Assembly (NCBI GenBank): GCA_009845645.1
Contig: VXZF01000005.1
Coordinates: 1 to 7,901 of the forward strand
DNA length: 7,901 nucleotides
Reading direction: 5' to 3'
DNA from: Gemmatimonadota bacterium
Lineage (GTDB): Bacteria; Latescibacterota; UBA2968; UBA8231
Part shown: positions 1 through 7,090 of the stretch, piece by piece
How positions within the stretch are numbered: the stretch's first letter is position 1
Layout of the letters: the number at the start of each line of letters is the position of its first letter
Made by a program: the position numbers and the translations under genes
Notes under the pieces: generated by a model
What the model was told of the DNA's origin: nothing
Databases searched by the model: none
Seen by the model: only the letters and a program-made list of their open reading frames with translations

Positions 1-66
1 AAGGAATTTAGAAGCTGTCTGAGAATCTCGGATGCTGCGTTGGGAATTGAATTGCCAAATAGCTTG

Positions 67-1725
67 TTAGCGTCGCAGAAGACTGTCAGGCACGGCTTCG
101 CGCAGATGCGCTTCGTCGATCTTGATCTGGGCGGCGTACTTTTCGCGCAATTTCTCCAGCAAGGCTTGCAGATGCCAGTGCTCCCGCTCGCGGCGCAGCA
201 GGGCAGCAGCCCGCCTCTGAACCTGTTCATAAGGTTCGATGGAGGCCTCCTCATGGTCGAGAACGCGAAAGAGGGAAAAGCCTCCCTCGACGGCTACAGG
301 TCCGATGAGTTCGCCTTCGGGTGCATTCTCGATCGCCGCCATCAGCTTGGGATAGACGGCCTTTTCCAGCGGGTGGAAGTGAAATCGATTGGCCTTCTCA
401 ATAGCGTCCGAGCGCAGGCTTTCGCCCACTAGGTCGGCAAAGGGAGTACCACCTTCTAACAGCGCTCTCTTTTCTTTGGCTTCGTCGGCACTGGGCAGGA
501 GCAGTTCCTCAACCCATACCGCAGGCTCGTGGCTAAATATGTCGGGATGGTCGTCGTAGTAGCGACGCACGTCCTCCTCGGATATGTCTATATCTTGGAT
601 TATAGCCTCTTTGAGACCATCGAGTAAGGCTTCTTCTTCTTTTATTTTTTCTAGCTGCTGGATTGAGGGTTTTTGGTAGTAATCCGCCCGCCGTGCTGCT
701 TCTTTGATGAGGAAGGGATTCAGGACGATGCGCTTGAGCGTGGAGGCTGCTTGCGCGCTGTCGGCAAATCCAGAGCCGATGTTTTGTTCCTGCAGGACTT
801 TCACCGCTGCTGCCACGGTGATCTCGCCCTCGTCAAAAGTATATAGGGGAAGCGATTCCGCGGTCAGTGGGGAGAGATCCTGCCGCTGGTAGGCGCTTAC
901 TAGCGGCAGGAGGGCCTCTTCGCGCAGCCACACCTCAAATGCGTTATGAAGCAGTTCGAGGTGTTCCCTTGTAGCTTGGGCAGATCGCTCGGCAAAGAGC
1001 TGCCTGCTGATGGAGTCCCGATACTTGTCGTAGGAAGCGGGCCGCTCTTCGGTGAAGCGCACGATGTTCCAGTACTTGCCCGTGTACATGGGTTCCGAGA
1101 TTGCGCCGAGAGGGAGGGTGCGGAAAACCTCTGGTGGGATGTGGATCCGCGGTGCCATATCGCGCCCTATGAAACCCAGTTCGCCGCCTTGGCGGGCCGA
1201 GCGCGCATCTATGGAGTAGGCAGCAGCTACTTCTGCAAAGGGCTGTCCGGCGCGCAATAGGGTCAAAACCGAATCCGCCTCACTCTGGCTCTCCACCAGT
1301 ATGCCGCTGACTTTGCGCTCTAGGCCATACCCCTCATCGTCGAAATAGGCGCGAATCTCGTCTGCGGAAATTGCGATTGCATCCGTGATTTCGCGGGCTC
1401 GATAGAGGGCGCTGACTCGGTTGTCGATTGCGTCCTGCACGGTTGAACGCACGGCCTGCGTGGTATCGATCCCGCGGGAACGGGCTTCTAGCAGCAACAA
1501 ACGGGCGTCGATCATGGTCTGCAGATAGTGCCGACGGGCTTGGTCGGCGGTCTGTGTAGGAGGTCTGCGCCCCGACCATTCGGCGACAAAACTCTGTAGC
1601 GCAGCGGCGGTGATTTGGTGTGGTCCTACTTCTGCTACGGGCCGTTCCGACAAGAGGTCGCAGCCATTTGCGATGCCCAAGCAGGCGATCCACAGGCAGC
1701 GCACTATTCGTTGGAGTAGGATCAT
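67..1725 (-). CDS. Probable envelope peptidyl-prolyl cis-trans isomerase with two parvulin (PpiC/SurA-like) modules
   Basis: This 552-aa protein probably acts as a periplasmic folding catalyst or chaperone. The N-terminus has R6 and R9, a hydrophobic core (about residues 10-20) and a weak lipobox-like IANGC ending at C22, so it is exported and perhaps lipidated; position +2 is Asp. A SurA_N-like helical region (about 40-118) precedes a classical rotamase domain (about 137-228) with AGQPFAEVAAAYS, GGELGF and the closing strand WNIVRF. The same layout recurs: helices at about 336-378, then ISEEDVRRYYDD, then a second, degenerate rotamase-like domain (about 402-490) with GGTPFADLV but no GGELGF. 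ISADEIRAYFDD (119-130) and ISEEDVRRYYDD (381-392) are the matching hinges, about 262 residues apart. The C-terminus is charged and helical. No start codon precedes the ATG at 1725 before an in-frame stop at 1771-1773, and no clear Shine-Dalgarno is visible. It follows the methyl-transfer operon by 45 bp and may simply be a neighbour. Bases 1-66 beyond its stop show no gene or terminator. The family call is firm; the lipoprotein call is tentative. Confidence 0.86.
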   Translation of the reverse strand: MILLQRIVRCLWIACLGIANGCDLLSERPVAEVGPHQITAAALQSFVAEWSGRRPPTQTADQARRHYLQTMIDARLLLLEARSRGIDTTQAVRSTVQDAIDNRVSALYRAREITDAIAISADEIRAYFDDEGYGLERKVSGILVESQSEADSVLTLLRAGQPFAEVAAAYSIDARSARQGGELGFIGRDMAPRIHIPPEVFRTLPLGAISEPMYTGKYWNIVRFTEERPASYDKYRDSISRQLFAERSAQATREHLELLHNAFEVWLREEALLPLVSAYQRQDLSPLTAESLPLYTFDEGEITVAAAVKVLQEQNIGSGFADSAQAASTLKRIVLNPFLIKEAARRADYYQKPSIQQLEKIKEEEALLDGLKEAIIQDIDISEEDVRRYYDDHPDIFSHEPAVWVEELLLPSADEAKEKRALLEGGTPFADLVGESLRSDAIEKANRFHFHPLEKAVYPKLMAAIENAPEGELIGPVAVEGGFSLFRVLDHEEASIEPYEQVQRRAAALLRREREHWHLQALLEKLREKYAAQIKIDEAHLREAVPDSLLRR

Positions 1726-1770
1726 CGAACGGGTTTTCGCGAGATGTGCGGGATGGTCGATAACTTGGTT

Positions 1771-3381
1771 TTACTGCGAATCTTTCTTCTTGCCGTGGTG
1801 ATCTTTTTGCAAAAAGGCGTTGGTCCAAGCGCTGGTGCCCTGTAAGGCCGCGTCCTTGATAACGGCTGCGTCGCCGAGCATTTGTTCCTCTTCGCCATAG
1901 GCTTTGAGGCGGTCGTACGCACGTGCCCAAATGCAGTCCTTATCGCCGACTTCGCACTTACCTTGGCGCGTGCCACCGCAGGGGCCGTTGCGTTGGTTTT
2001 TGACGCACTGCGATTCCGGGCACAAGTAGGCGATATCCGGCAGCGAGCAATCACCGCAGTCGCGGCAGTCAAAAGCAGCGATCTTGAGCGCGTGCTCGGC
2101 CGCGTGAAAGAGCTTGGCGGCCTTGGGGTGCTCGGTTAGAGCGCGGGCGAGATGAGCACCGGTGCGAAAACCCGCGCTCTCGGGCGCAAATACTTGATCG
2201 TGGATGCGGCGGTTTAACTTGTAGCTCAGTGGTAGGCGGCCGCGTGCTTGGCGAAGGGCGGCTTGCTCCTTGGAGGCGAGGTACGCGCGGTTGATAGTAG
2301 TAGAACTGAGACCGGTGTCGCCTTGGGGTTCAAAAAAGTAGAATTCGTCGGCAAAGGAGAAGCAGAGTTCCACGGCAAAATCGCGCCAATCGTCTTCCGA
2401 GTAGGTCGCTGCGAGAGCGAGGATTTTTTCGTAGTCGCCGTATTGCAAGTGCCCGCCGAGATAAGCTCCTCGGTAGCCGAGGCCCTTGGCGATGGCGCAC
2501 TGCTTGGCGGCCAGTTCCAAGAAGAACGCCCGGCCCTTGTCGTTGGCTTGGGCTTGCTTTTCGACGACGGCCATCAGCTCGTCGGTGACTTCAACTCCGG
2601 GAATGTGGCCCTTGTGGAAGAAGCGCGCCGCCGGCCGCGAGAGCACGTACACATTGGCGATGACTGGGACATCGAGACCGCACAAGGCCATGTATTTGAG
2701 CAACTCGTCCTGCTTGCGCGCATCGTAGCCGATCTGGCTGATGACAAAAGCCGCGCCAACGTGGATTTTTTTGGCCAGCTTGAAGTATTGGGGCATGACC
2801 TCGCGCTCGTAGCGCTTGTGGTTGTTGACTACGGCCCCTAGATAAAAATCTGTGGCCTCCATGCGCTGAGTCCGCTTGCCCTTTTTCATTTTCAGGCCAG
2901 CGTTCATAGCGGCGAACATTTCGAGCAGGCCGACTGAATCGAGATCGAAGACTCCGCCGGCCGTGCCTTGATAGCCGCTGATGGGGTAGTCTCCAGACAG
3001 AGCGAGGATGTTGTTGAAGCCCTCGCTGGCAAGTTGCCAAGCGCGGCCTTGCAGCGCGTTGCGGTTCCAGTCCTTGCAGGAGAGGTGGATGATGACGTCT
3101 TGCCCGCGCGAGATCAGGTCTGTGCCGAGAGTGTCCGGGTTGATCATGGCGTTGCCCCCGGGATTGTCGGTGATGCTCAGAGCGTGGAATTGCGGGTGCT
3201 CGGCGAGGCGGCGGGCGAGGGCGAGGACCTTGCGGCCATCGCGCTCGGTGATTAAGCCCCGCGAGGTCACCAACTCGACGATGTGGACGAAGGTGTCGGT
3301 GGTTTCGAGCAGATGGCGCAGGGGTTTCTTCTGCCAGGCACCCGAGTAGCGGGCGGGTGGATGGAGCGCGGTCAGCGACAT
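1771..3381 (-). CDS. metF: Methylenetetrahydrofolate reductase fused to a MetV-like cysteine-rich C-terminal domain
   Basis: This 536-aa enzyme should interconvert 5-methyl-H4F and 5,10-methylene-H4F in the cytoplasm; here oxidation of methyl-H4F is the likely direction. The flavoprotein barrel spans about residues 28-330. It contains IVELVTSRG (E36 at the position of the family's catalytic Glu), TDNPGGNAM, HLSCKDWNRNALQG, ILALSGDYP and AFVISQIGYDARK. A linker (about 340-430) leads to a MTHFR_C/MetV-like domain with eight cysteines: C439, C442, C445, C454, C459, C468, C476 and C483. These include the hallmark RNGPCGG. Such cysteines bind metal or Fe-S in the family; which is not visible here. 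In acetogens and many proteobacteria MetF and MetV are separate polypeptides, so this is a fusion. The start lies 2 bp after the stop of the upstream ASKHA gene with no Shine-Dalgarno, suggesting translational coupling. The flavin domain and signature are clear; electron donor or acceptor is unknown. Confidence 0.93.
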   Translation of the reverse strand: MSLTALHPPARYSGAWQKKPLRHLLETTDTFVHIVELVTSRGLITERDGRKVLALARRLAEHPQFHALSITDNPGGNAMINPDTLGTDLISRGQDVIIHLSCKDWNRNALQGRAWQLASEGFNNILALSGDYPISGYQGTAGGVFDLDSVGLLEMFAAMNAGLKMKKGKRTQRMEATDFYLGAVVNNHKRYEREVMPQYFKLAKKIHVGAAFVISQIGYDARKQDELLKYMALCGLDVPVIANVYVLSRPAARFFHKGHIPGVEVTDELMAVVEKQAQANDKGRAFFLELAAKQCAIAKGLGYRGAYLGGHLQYGDYEKILALAATYSEDDWRDFAVELCFSFADEFYFFEPQGDTGLSSTTINRAYLASKEQAALRQARGRLPLSYKLNRRIHDQVFAPESAGFRTGAHLARALTEHPKAAKLFHAAEHALKIAAFDCRDCGDCSLPDIAYLCPESQCVKNQRNGPCGGTRQGKCEVGDKDCIWARAYDRLKAYGEEEQMLGDAAVIKDAALQGTSAWTNAFLQKDHHGKKKDSQ

Positions 3382-3383
3382 AG

Positions 3384-5261
3384 CTAAAGTGCGGCGGGCA
3401 TGGGTTTGAATTGGCAGCCCTCGACGAAGAGTTCAAAAAAGTCGGGGGTCGTCTCCAGTTCGACGTGCTCAATGCGCTTGGCCAGCGCTTCGATGCGGGC
3501 GCGTTTGCTGGCCGAAAGGAGTACTTCGCGCGCCCCTTGGACGGCCGCATTGCCCACCTTGGCGATGCGGGCTGTGGGCACGGGGGCCAAGAAGCCGATG
3601 TCGATGGCGGCTTGGACATCGACGTAGTTGGCAAAGCCGCCGGCGAGGTAGAGCTGTTGCACGTCGCCCGGGTTCAGGCCCAAGGTCCGCAAGACGATGT
3701 ACTGGCCGCAGAAATTGGCAGCTTTGGCTTGGGCGAGGTTGGAAGCGTCGAGGCGAGAGAAGGTGATGCCGCGCTCGGGGACTAGCTCAAACTGGCGCTT
3801 TTTGTCGGCGAAGACGCCTTTGGGCGTCATTAAATCGTGACGACTCAATTCGGCGAGGAGGTCGATTAGCCCAGAGCCGCACAGTCCCGCCGGCGCAGTG
3901 TCGCCGATGGTTGCCCACTGCCAGCGCGCGCCGTCCCAGCGGATGGATTCAATGGCTCCATCGCAGCCGGGCATCCCATAGGTGATGCCGCCGCCCTCAA
4001 AGGCCGGGCCGGCCGGGCAAGAGGCCGCGACGAGACGGCCTTGGTGCGCGACGACGACTTCGGTATTGGTGCCCACATCGACCAGCATCGCGCTCTCGCT
4101 GGAAAGGTCCATATCAACGGCGACTAAGTCGGCGGCTACATCTGCGCCGACGTGGCTGGCGATTAGCGGAAGCGAATACGCGCGCGCTTTGGGATTGGCC
4201 TTTAGGCCGAGGCGGCGGGTCTTCTCGACGAGGCTGGTCGCGGTGCGTTCGCCACTTAGATATTCGTGCTCAATGCGCGATTTGTAGGGCTTTTGGCCGA
4301 TGCTCTGCACGTCGAGGCGGAAGAGGATATCGCGCATGGTCGAGTTGCCAGCGACCACGATCTCGTAAATTTCCTGCCGCACAAAGCCGCCGCGCCGGCA
4401 CAGATCCGCGATCTCGTGGTTGAGCGCCTTGACCAAGGCTTGGCGCAGTTCGCCGGGGTGTTGCCCGTCGTAGGAAATGCGGTGCATGATGTCGCTGCCG
4501 CCAAAGCGCTGCGGGTTTTCAAACGCGCTCAAATGCACGCTCTCGCCCGTCTCCAGATCGATTAAGTCGAGGACAATGGTGGTGGTGCCCAAGTCGATGG
4601 CCAGGCCGTAGAGGTGGCCGCGGTATTGGTCGATTTCCTCGTCGCCGTAGTAGATGGCTTGCCCGCGCCGCTGGACTACGGGGTCGATCTCGGCGGGGCG
4701 ATCCACGGTCTGGGTCAGTATCCGGGGCGTGCGAAAAAGTGGTGCAAACTCGATATCGACATCCGCGTCTTCGACTTTGGCTTGGCAGGCGAGCCGGAAC
4801 TCATCACCGAGGAAGTCCTCGGCCGGCGTGGGTGCGCTCAGGGCTTGTGCGCCGCTCGTGACCTCGACGATGCACTCGTGGCAGTGGCCAGTGCGCCCGC
4901 AGGAGGTGGGCACGCGAGCACCGAGCTGATCCGCGTAGTCGAAGAGGGTGCCGCCGGTGGACAGTGGGTAGGAGGTGCCGTCGCAGCGGATTTGTCCGCG
5001 GCCGGGTGTGGCTGGGCGTTGGTCCGTCTCCCACGCCGAGCGGTAGTCGAGCTGGTCATCGCTGCCGCACTGGAACAGCCCGCCCGGCTCTTTTGGCTTG
5101 CGCTGGTTGCGGCAGCCGAAGTGGGCGGTGCATTGGTCGAAGCGGTTCTTGTACGGGCAGCGGAAGGTCGCCTGCACGTCGGCATGGGTGGCGATGCCCG
5201 CGAGGATGCCCGACAGGCGGTCGAGGCTCTTTTGGTACTCTTGGGGGTCGATTTGGGTCAT
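3384..5261 (-). CDS. 2Fe-2S/ASKHA-domain reductive activator of a corrinoid protein (RACo/RamA-like, DUF4445 group)
   Basis: This 625-aa protein is predicted to reduce inactive Co(II)-corrinoid protein to Co(I) at the cost of ATP, serving the corrinoid protein encoded just upstream. A plant-type 2Fe-2S ferredoxin domain (about 90-172) has C121-x5-C127-x2-C130 and C159. After a linker, the ASKHA ATPase part (about 217-585) shows the phosphate-loop motif LAIDLGTTT, then NPQRFGGSDIMHRI, VAGNSTM, VGADVAADLVA, VDVGTNTEVVV, CPAGPAFEGGGI, GLCGSGLIDLL and LYLAGGFANYVD, all hallmarks of the RACo/DUF4445 group. It lacks a RamA-like C-terminal 2x[4Fe-4S] domain. Unusual is an extra N-terminal stretch of about 90 residues with four cysteines (C35, C44, C50, C65) around CPYKN, FDQC and HFGCRNQR, a possible second metal site of unknown role. 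The ATG at 5261 lies 13 bp after the corrinoid gene stop. No good Shine-Dalgarno is seen (a GAGG is about 21 nt away), so coupling to upstream translation is likely. Confidence 0.92.
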   Translation of the reverse strand: MTQIDPQEYQKSLDRLSGILAGIATHADVQATFRCPYKNRFDQCTAHFGCRNQRKPKEPGGLFQCGSDDQLDYRSAWETDQRPATPGRGQIRCDGTSYPLSTGGTLFDYADQLGARVPTSCGRTGHCHECIVEVTSGAQALSAPTPAEDFLGDEFRLACQAKVEDADVDIEFAPLFRTPRILTQTVDRPAEIDPVVQRRGQAIYYGDEEIDQYRGHLYGLAIDLGTTTIVLDLIDLETGESVHLSAFENPQRFGGSDIMHRISYDGQHPGELRQALVKALNHEIADLCRRGGFVRQEIYEIVVAGNSTMRDILFRLDVQSIGQKPYKSRIEHEYLSGERTATSLVEKTRRLGLKANPKARAYSLPLIASHVGADVAADLVAVDMDLSSESAMLVDVGTNTEVVVAHQGRLVAASCPAGPAFEGGGITYGMPGCDGAIESIRWDGARWQWATIGDTAPAGLCGSGLIDLLAELSRHDLMTPKGVFADKKRQFELVPERGITFSRLDASNLAQAKAANFCGQYIVLRTLGLNPGDVQQLYLAGGFANYVDVQAAIDIGFLAPVPTARIAKVGNAAVQGAREVLLSASKRARIEALAKRIEHVELETTPDFFELFVEGCQFKPMPAAL

Positions 5262-5274
5262 GGCGTCGGGCGCG

Positions 5275-6030
5275 TTACTCGTCCTCAGTTTCGCTCAGCA
5301 AGTCCTTGGCCAAGGCCACGCAGGCGAGGGCGTCCTTGCCGTAGCCATCGGCACCCATGTCGTCGGCAAATTCCTGGGTTACGGGTGCGCCGCCGACCAT
5401 GATTTTGACGTCGTCGCGCAAGTCAGCGTCGATGAAGGCCTCGATGGTCTTGCCCATGTTCGGCATGGTGGTGGTCAACAGAGCCGACATGCCCAAGAGG
5501 GGAGCTTCGTGCTCTTCGACGGCATCGATAAAATCGTCTTCGGAGGTATCCACGCCTAGGTCGTGGACGACGAAGCCGGCCCCGCGCAGCATCATAATGC
5601 ACAAGTTTTTGCCGATGTCGTGGAGGTCGCCCTTGACCGTGCCCATAATCACAATGCCGATGGGATCCACGCCCGAGGCCGAGAGAATAGGCTCGATGTG
5701 GGTCATGCCAGCCTTCATGGCGCGGGCACAAGCCAACACTTCGGGGACGAAGATGAAATTTTCGCGGAATTTGATGCCGACGATGGCCATGCCGGCGATC
5801 AGCCCGTCGTCCATGACTTCGAGGGCCTCTACGCCGCCGGCAATGGCTTGGCCGGTCAACTCGTCGACCGTTAGGTGGTCGCCGTCGATGAGGGCGGCGG
5901 CGATGTTCTGCATCTGCTCGCTGGCTTGGGCAAAGATGCCAATGATGCGCTCGCGCTCTTCGTCGCGCTCGATGAACTCTTCGATCTCGTCGCGGATAAA
6001 TTCGTTGGCGATATCGGTAATGTCTGCCAT
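5275..6030 (-). CDS. Corrinoid (B12-binding) protein of a methyltransferase system
   Basis: This 251-aa protein carries the cobamide that shuttles the methyl group. After an acidic N-terminal helix (residues 1-28, rich in E, D and R), a methionine-synthase-type cap domain (about 29-115) ends in the family pattern MAIVGIKFRENFIFVPEVL. The Rossmann-like B12 domain (about 122-245) has GTVKGDLHDIGKN, where H137 in DLHDIG is the predicted lower-axial cobalt ligand, followed by SALLTTTM and GGAPVT, the usual nucleotide-loop-binding signatures. The reading frame stays open to a start at 6186, but residues encoded before 6030 overlap the upstream methyltransferase gene and look like an out-of-frame shadow. 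The ATG at 6030 has a GAAGAG Shine-Dalgarno (6036-6041) five bases upstream. It sits between the UroD-type methyltransferase (13-bp gap) and its presumed reactivase (13-bp gap). Length and motifs match stand-alone MtaC/MtbC/MtgC-type proteins. Which methylated substrate it serves is not visible. Confidence 0.95.
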   Translation of the reverse strand: MADITDIANEFIRDEIEEFIERDEERERIIGIFAQASEQMQNIAAALIDGDHLTVDELTGQAIAGGVEALEVMDDGLIAGMAIVGIKFRENFIFVPEVLACARAMKAGMTHIEPILSASGVDPIGIVIMGTVKGDLHDIGKNLCIMMLRGAGFVVHDLGVDTSEDDFIDAVEEHEAPLLGMSALLTTTMPNMGKTIEAFIDADLRDDVKIMVGGAPVTQEFADDMGADGYGKDALACVALAKDLLSETEDE

Positions 6031-6043
6031 AGGATCTCTTCTT

Positions 6044-7078
6044 TTAGTTGCGCGCTTGGTCGCGGTGCCACTCTTGTACCGTGCGGGGAATGGCCTTGAG
6101 GTTTTCGATGGAAGTCTGCAAGGGGATGGCGCACTCTGGGCCGATGAGCTGGACGCCGGCTTCGAGGTTGCGCACGACTTCGGCACCGACGACTTCTGGC
6201 CCTTTAGAAAAAAGGGTTTCGGGGTTGTTGATGTTGCCTACTAATGAGATGCGGTCGCGCACGATTTGGGTGGATTCTTCGGGCGTGTTCTTGGAATCGA
6301 AGTGGAAGGCCGCCATGCCGGTTTGGGCGATGTACTCCATGCGGTCAACCGTGCGGCCGCAGATGTGGAGGATGATGGGCACCGAAAGCCGCTCGGCAAA
6401 CTCAATGTGCAAGTCGCGCAGATAGCGCTCGTAGTACTCGCCGCTGACGAGGTCGCCGGTGGCGTGGTCGGGCAGAGTCAGGGCGTCGGCACCGGCCTCA
6501 ATCTGCGCCTGCCCGAACTCAATGGTGATCTCTTTCATGCGGTCGAGGCAGAGCTTGGTTTTGCCGGGGTCGTCGAGCGACAGCAGCAGAAAAGGCTCGA
6601 CTCCGAAGCAGTGGTAGCCCAGCGACCAAGGCCCCATGGTCTTGCCGACGATGGCGACTTCGTCGCCGTATTCCCTGCGCAGAATCTTGATCGCCTCGGT
6701 GACGCAGGCCGTGTCGGGGTGGGTGCAGAGGTCGGCGGGGATTTTGATGTCGTCTGGCTCGTGCCAGATCGGTTCGCTCATGCGGACCGTGGGCCAGTTG
6801 TCCTTTTGCTCCCACTGGATTTTGCACCCGAGGGCCGAGGACTCTTGGATGATGGTGAAGACCGGCATGATGGTGTCAAAACCCAGTTCGGTGTAGCCAG
6901 TGGCGGCCAGCCGCGCCATGAGTTCGGGCTCGCGGTTGGCCGCGGGAAAGGGGGCATCGACGAGATCCATCAGTTCGACGGTGGCCACCGAGGTCGGGTT
7001 GCAGAGCGGGGTGCGGTCCACAGGCTCGCGGGCAAGAGCGGCGAGGACGCGCTCGCGGCTGGTCATCGAAGAAGGCAT
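6044..7078 (-). CDS. UroD/MtaA/CmuA-family zinc-dependent corrinoid methyltransferase
   Basis: This 344-aa cytoplasmic protein has the uroporphyrinogen-decarboxylase fold as used by methyltransferases. It begins TSRERVLAAL, typical of the family. Mid-protein GKTMGPWSLGYHCFGVE and QIEAGADALTLPD follow the barrel, and SLVGNINNPETL near residue 279 matches the conserved GN-NP region. Predicted zinc ligands are H238 and C240 in ILHICG and C316 in IGPECAIP, the H-x-C...C pattern of MtaA/MtbA. That argues against true heme-pathway HemE. It should either demethylate a substrate onto Co(I)-corrinoid (as the CmuA N-terminal domain does) or move methyl from corrinoid to an acceptor. The adjacent folate reductase favours a bacterial C1-assimilation setting rather than coenzyme M. 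The start at 7078 is set by AAGGAG (7085-7090), 6 nt upstream, which overlaps the stop codon of the preceding gene. M5 (7066) is also possible but badly spaced. The family is certain, the substrate is not. Confidence 0.92.
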   Translation of the reverse strand: MPSSMTSRERVLAALAREPVDRTPLCNPTSVATVELMDLVDAPFPAANREPELMARLAATGYTELGFDTIMPVFTIIQESSALGCKIQWEQKDNWPTVRMSEPIWHEPDDIKIPADLCTHPDTACVTEAIKILRREYGDEVAIVGKTMGPWSLGYHCFGVEPFLLLSLDDPGKTKLCLDRMKEITIEFGQAQIEAGADALTLPDHATGDLVSGEYYERYLRDLHIEFAERLSVPIILHICGRTVDRMEYIAQTGMAAFHFDSKNTPEESTQIVRDRISLVGNINNPETLFSKGPEVVGAEVVRNLEAGVQLIGPECAIPLQTSIENLKAIPRTVQEWHRDQARN

Positions 7079-7084
7079 GATAGA

Positions 7085-7090
7085 CTCCTT
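7085..7090 (-). promoter_or_regulatory. Shine-Dalgarno AAGGAG overlapping the stop codon of the upstream gene
   Basis: The AAGGAG lies 6 nt before the methyltransferase ATG at 7078, and its first base is the last base of the TAA ending the CGHxH-repeat gene. It fixes the methyltransferase start and implies that the two genes are translated in close succession on one transcript. Confidence 0.75.

Noticed and set aside
1..66. Possible terminator or downstream gene after the isomerase stop
   Set aside because: Only tiny inverted repeats (for example GAGATTCTC) without a T-run, and no start codon with a ribosome site on the minus strand before the window edge.
2591..3634. 347-codon minus-strand frame overlapping the reductase and reactivase genes
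   Set aside because: The product is Arg/Pro/Ser-rich low-complexity sequence and spans the junction of two genes with strong family motifs in another frame.
4614..5402. Plus-strand frame of 262 codons opposite the reactivase N-terminus
   Set aside because: No domain motif, a composition typical of antisense shadows, and complete overlap with the ferredoxin-coding region and the corrinoid gene end.
6031..6186. Longer corrinoid protein starting at 6186
   Set aside because: The added 52 residues are Ser/Pro/Lys/Arg-rich, lie inside the methyltransferase gene, and the ATG at 6030 has a well-placed Shine-Dalgarno and begins a normal corrinoid protein.
6044..7078. Annotation of the UroD-fold protein as heme-biosynthetic uroporphyrinogen decarboxylase
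   Set aside because: The H-x-C...C zinc pattern and the adjacent corrinoid and reactivase genes indicate a methyltransferase instead.
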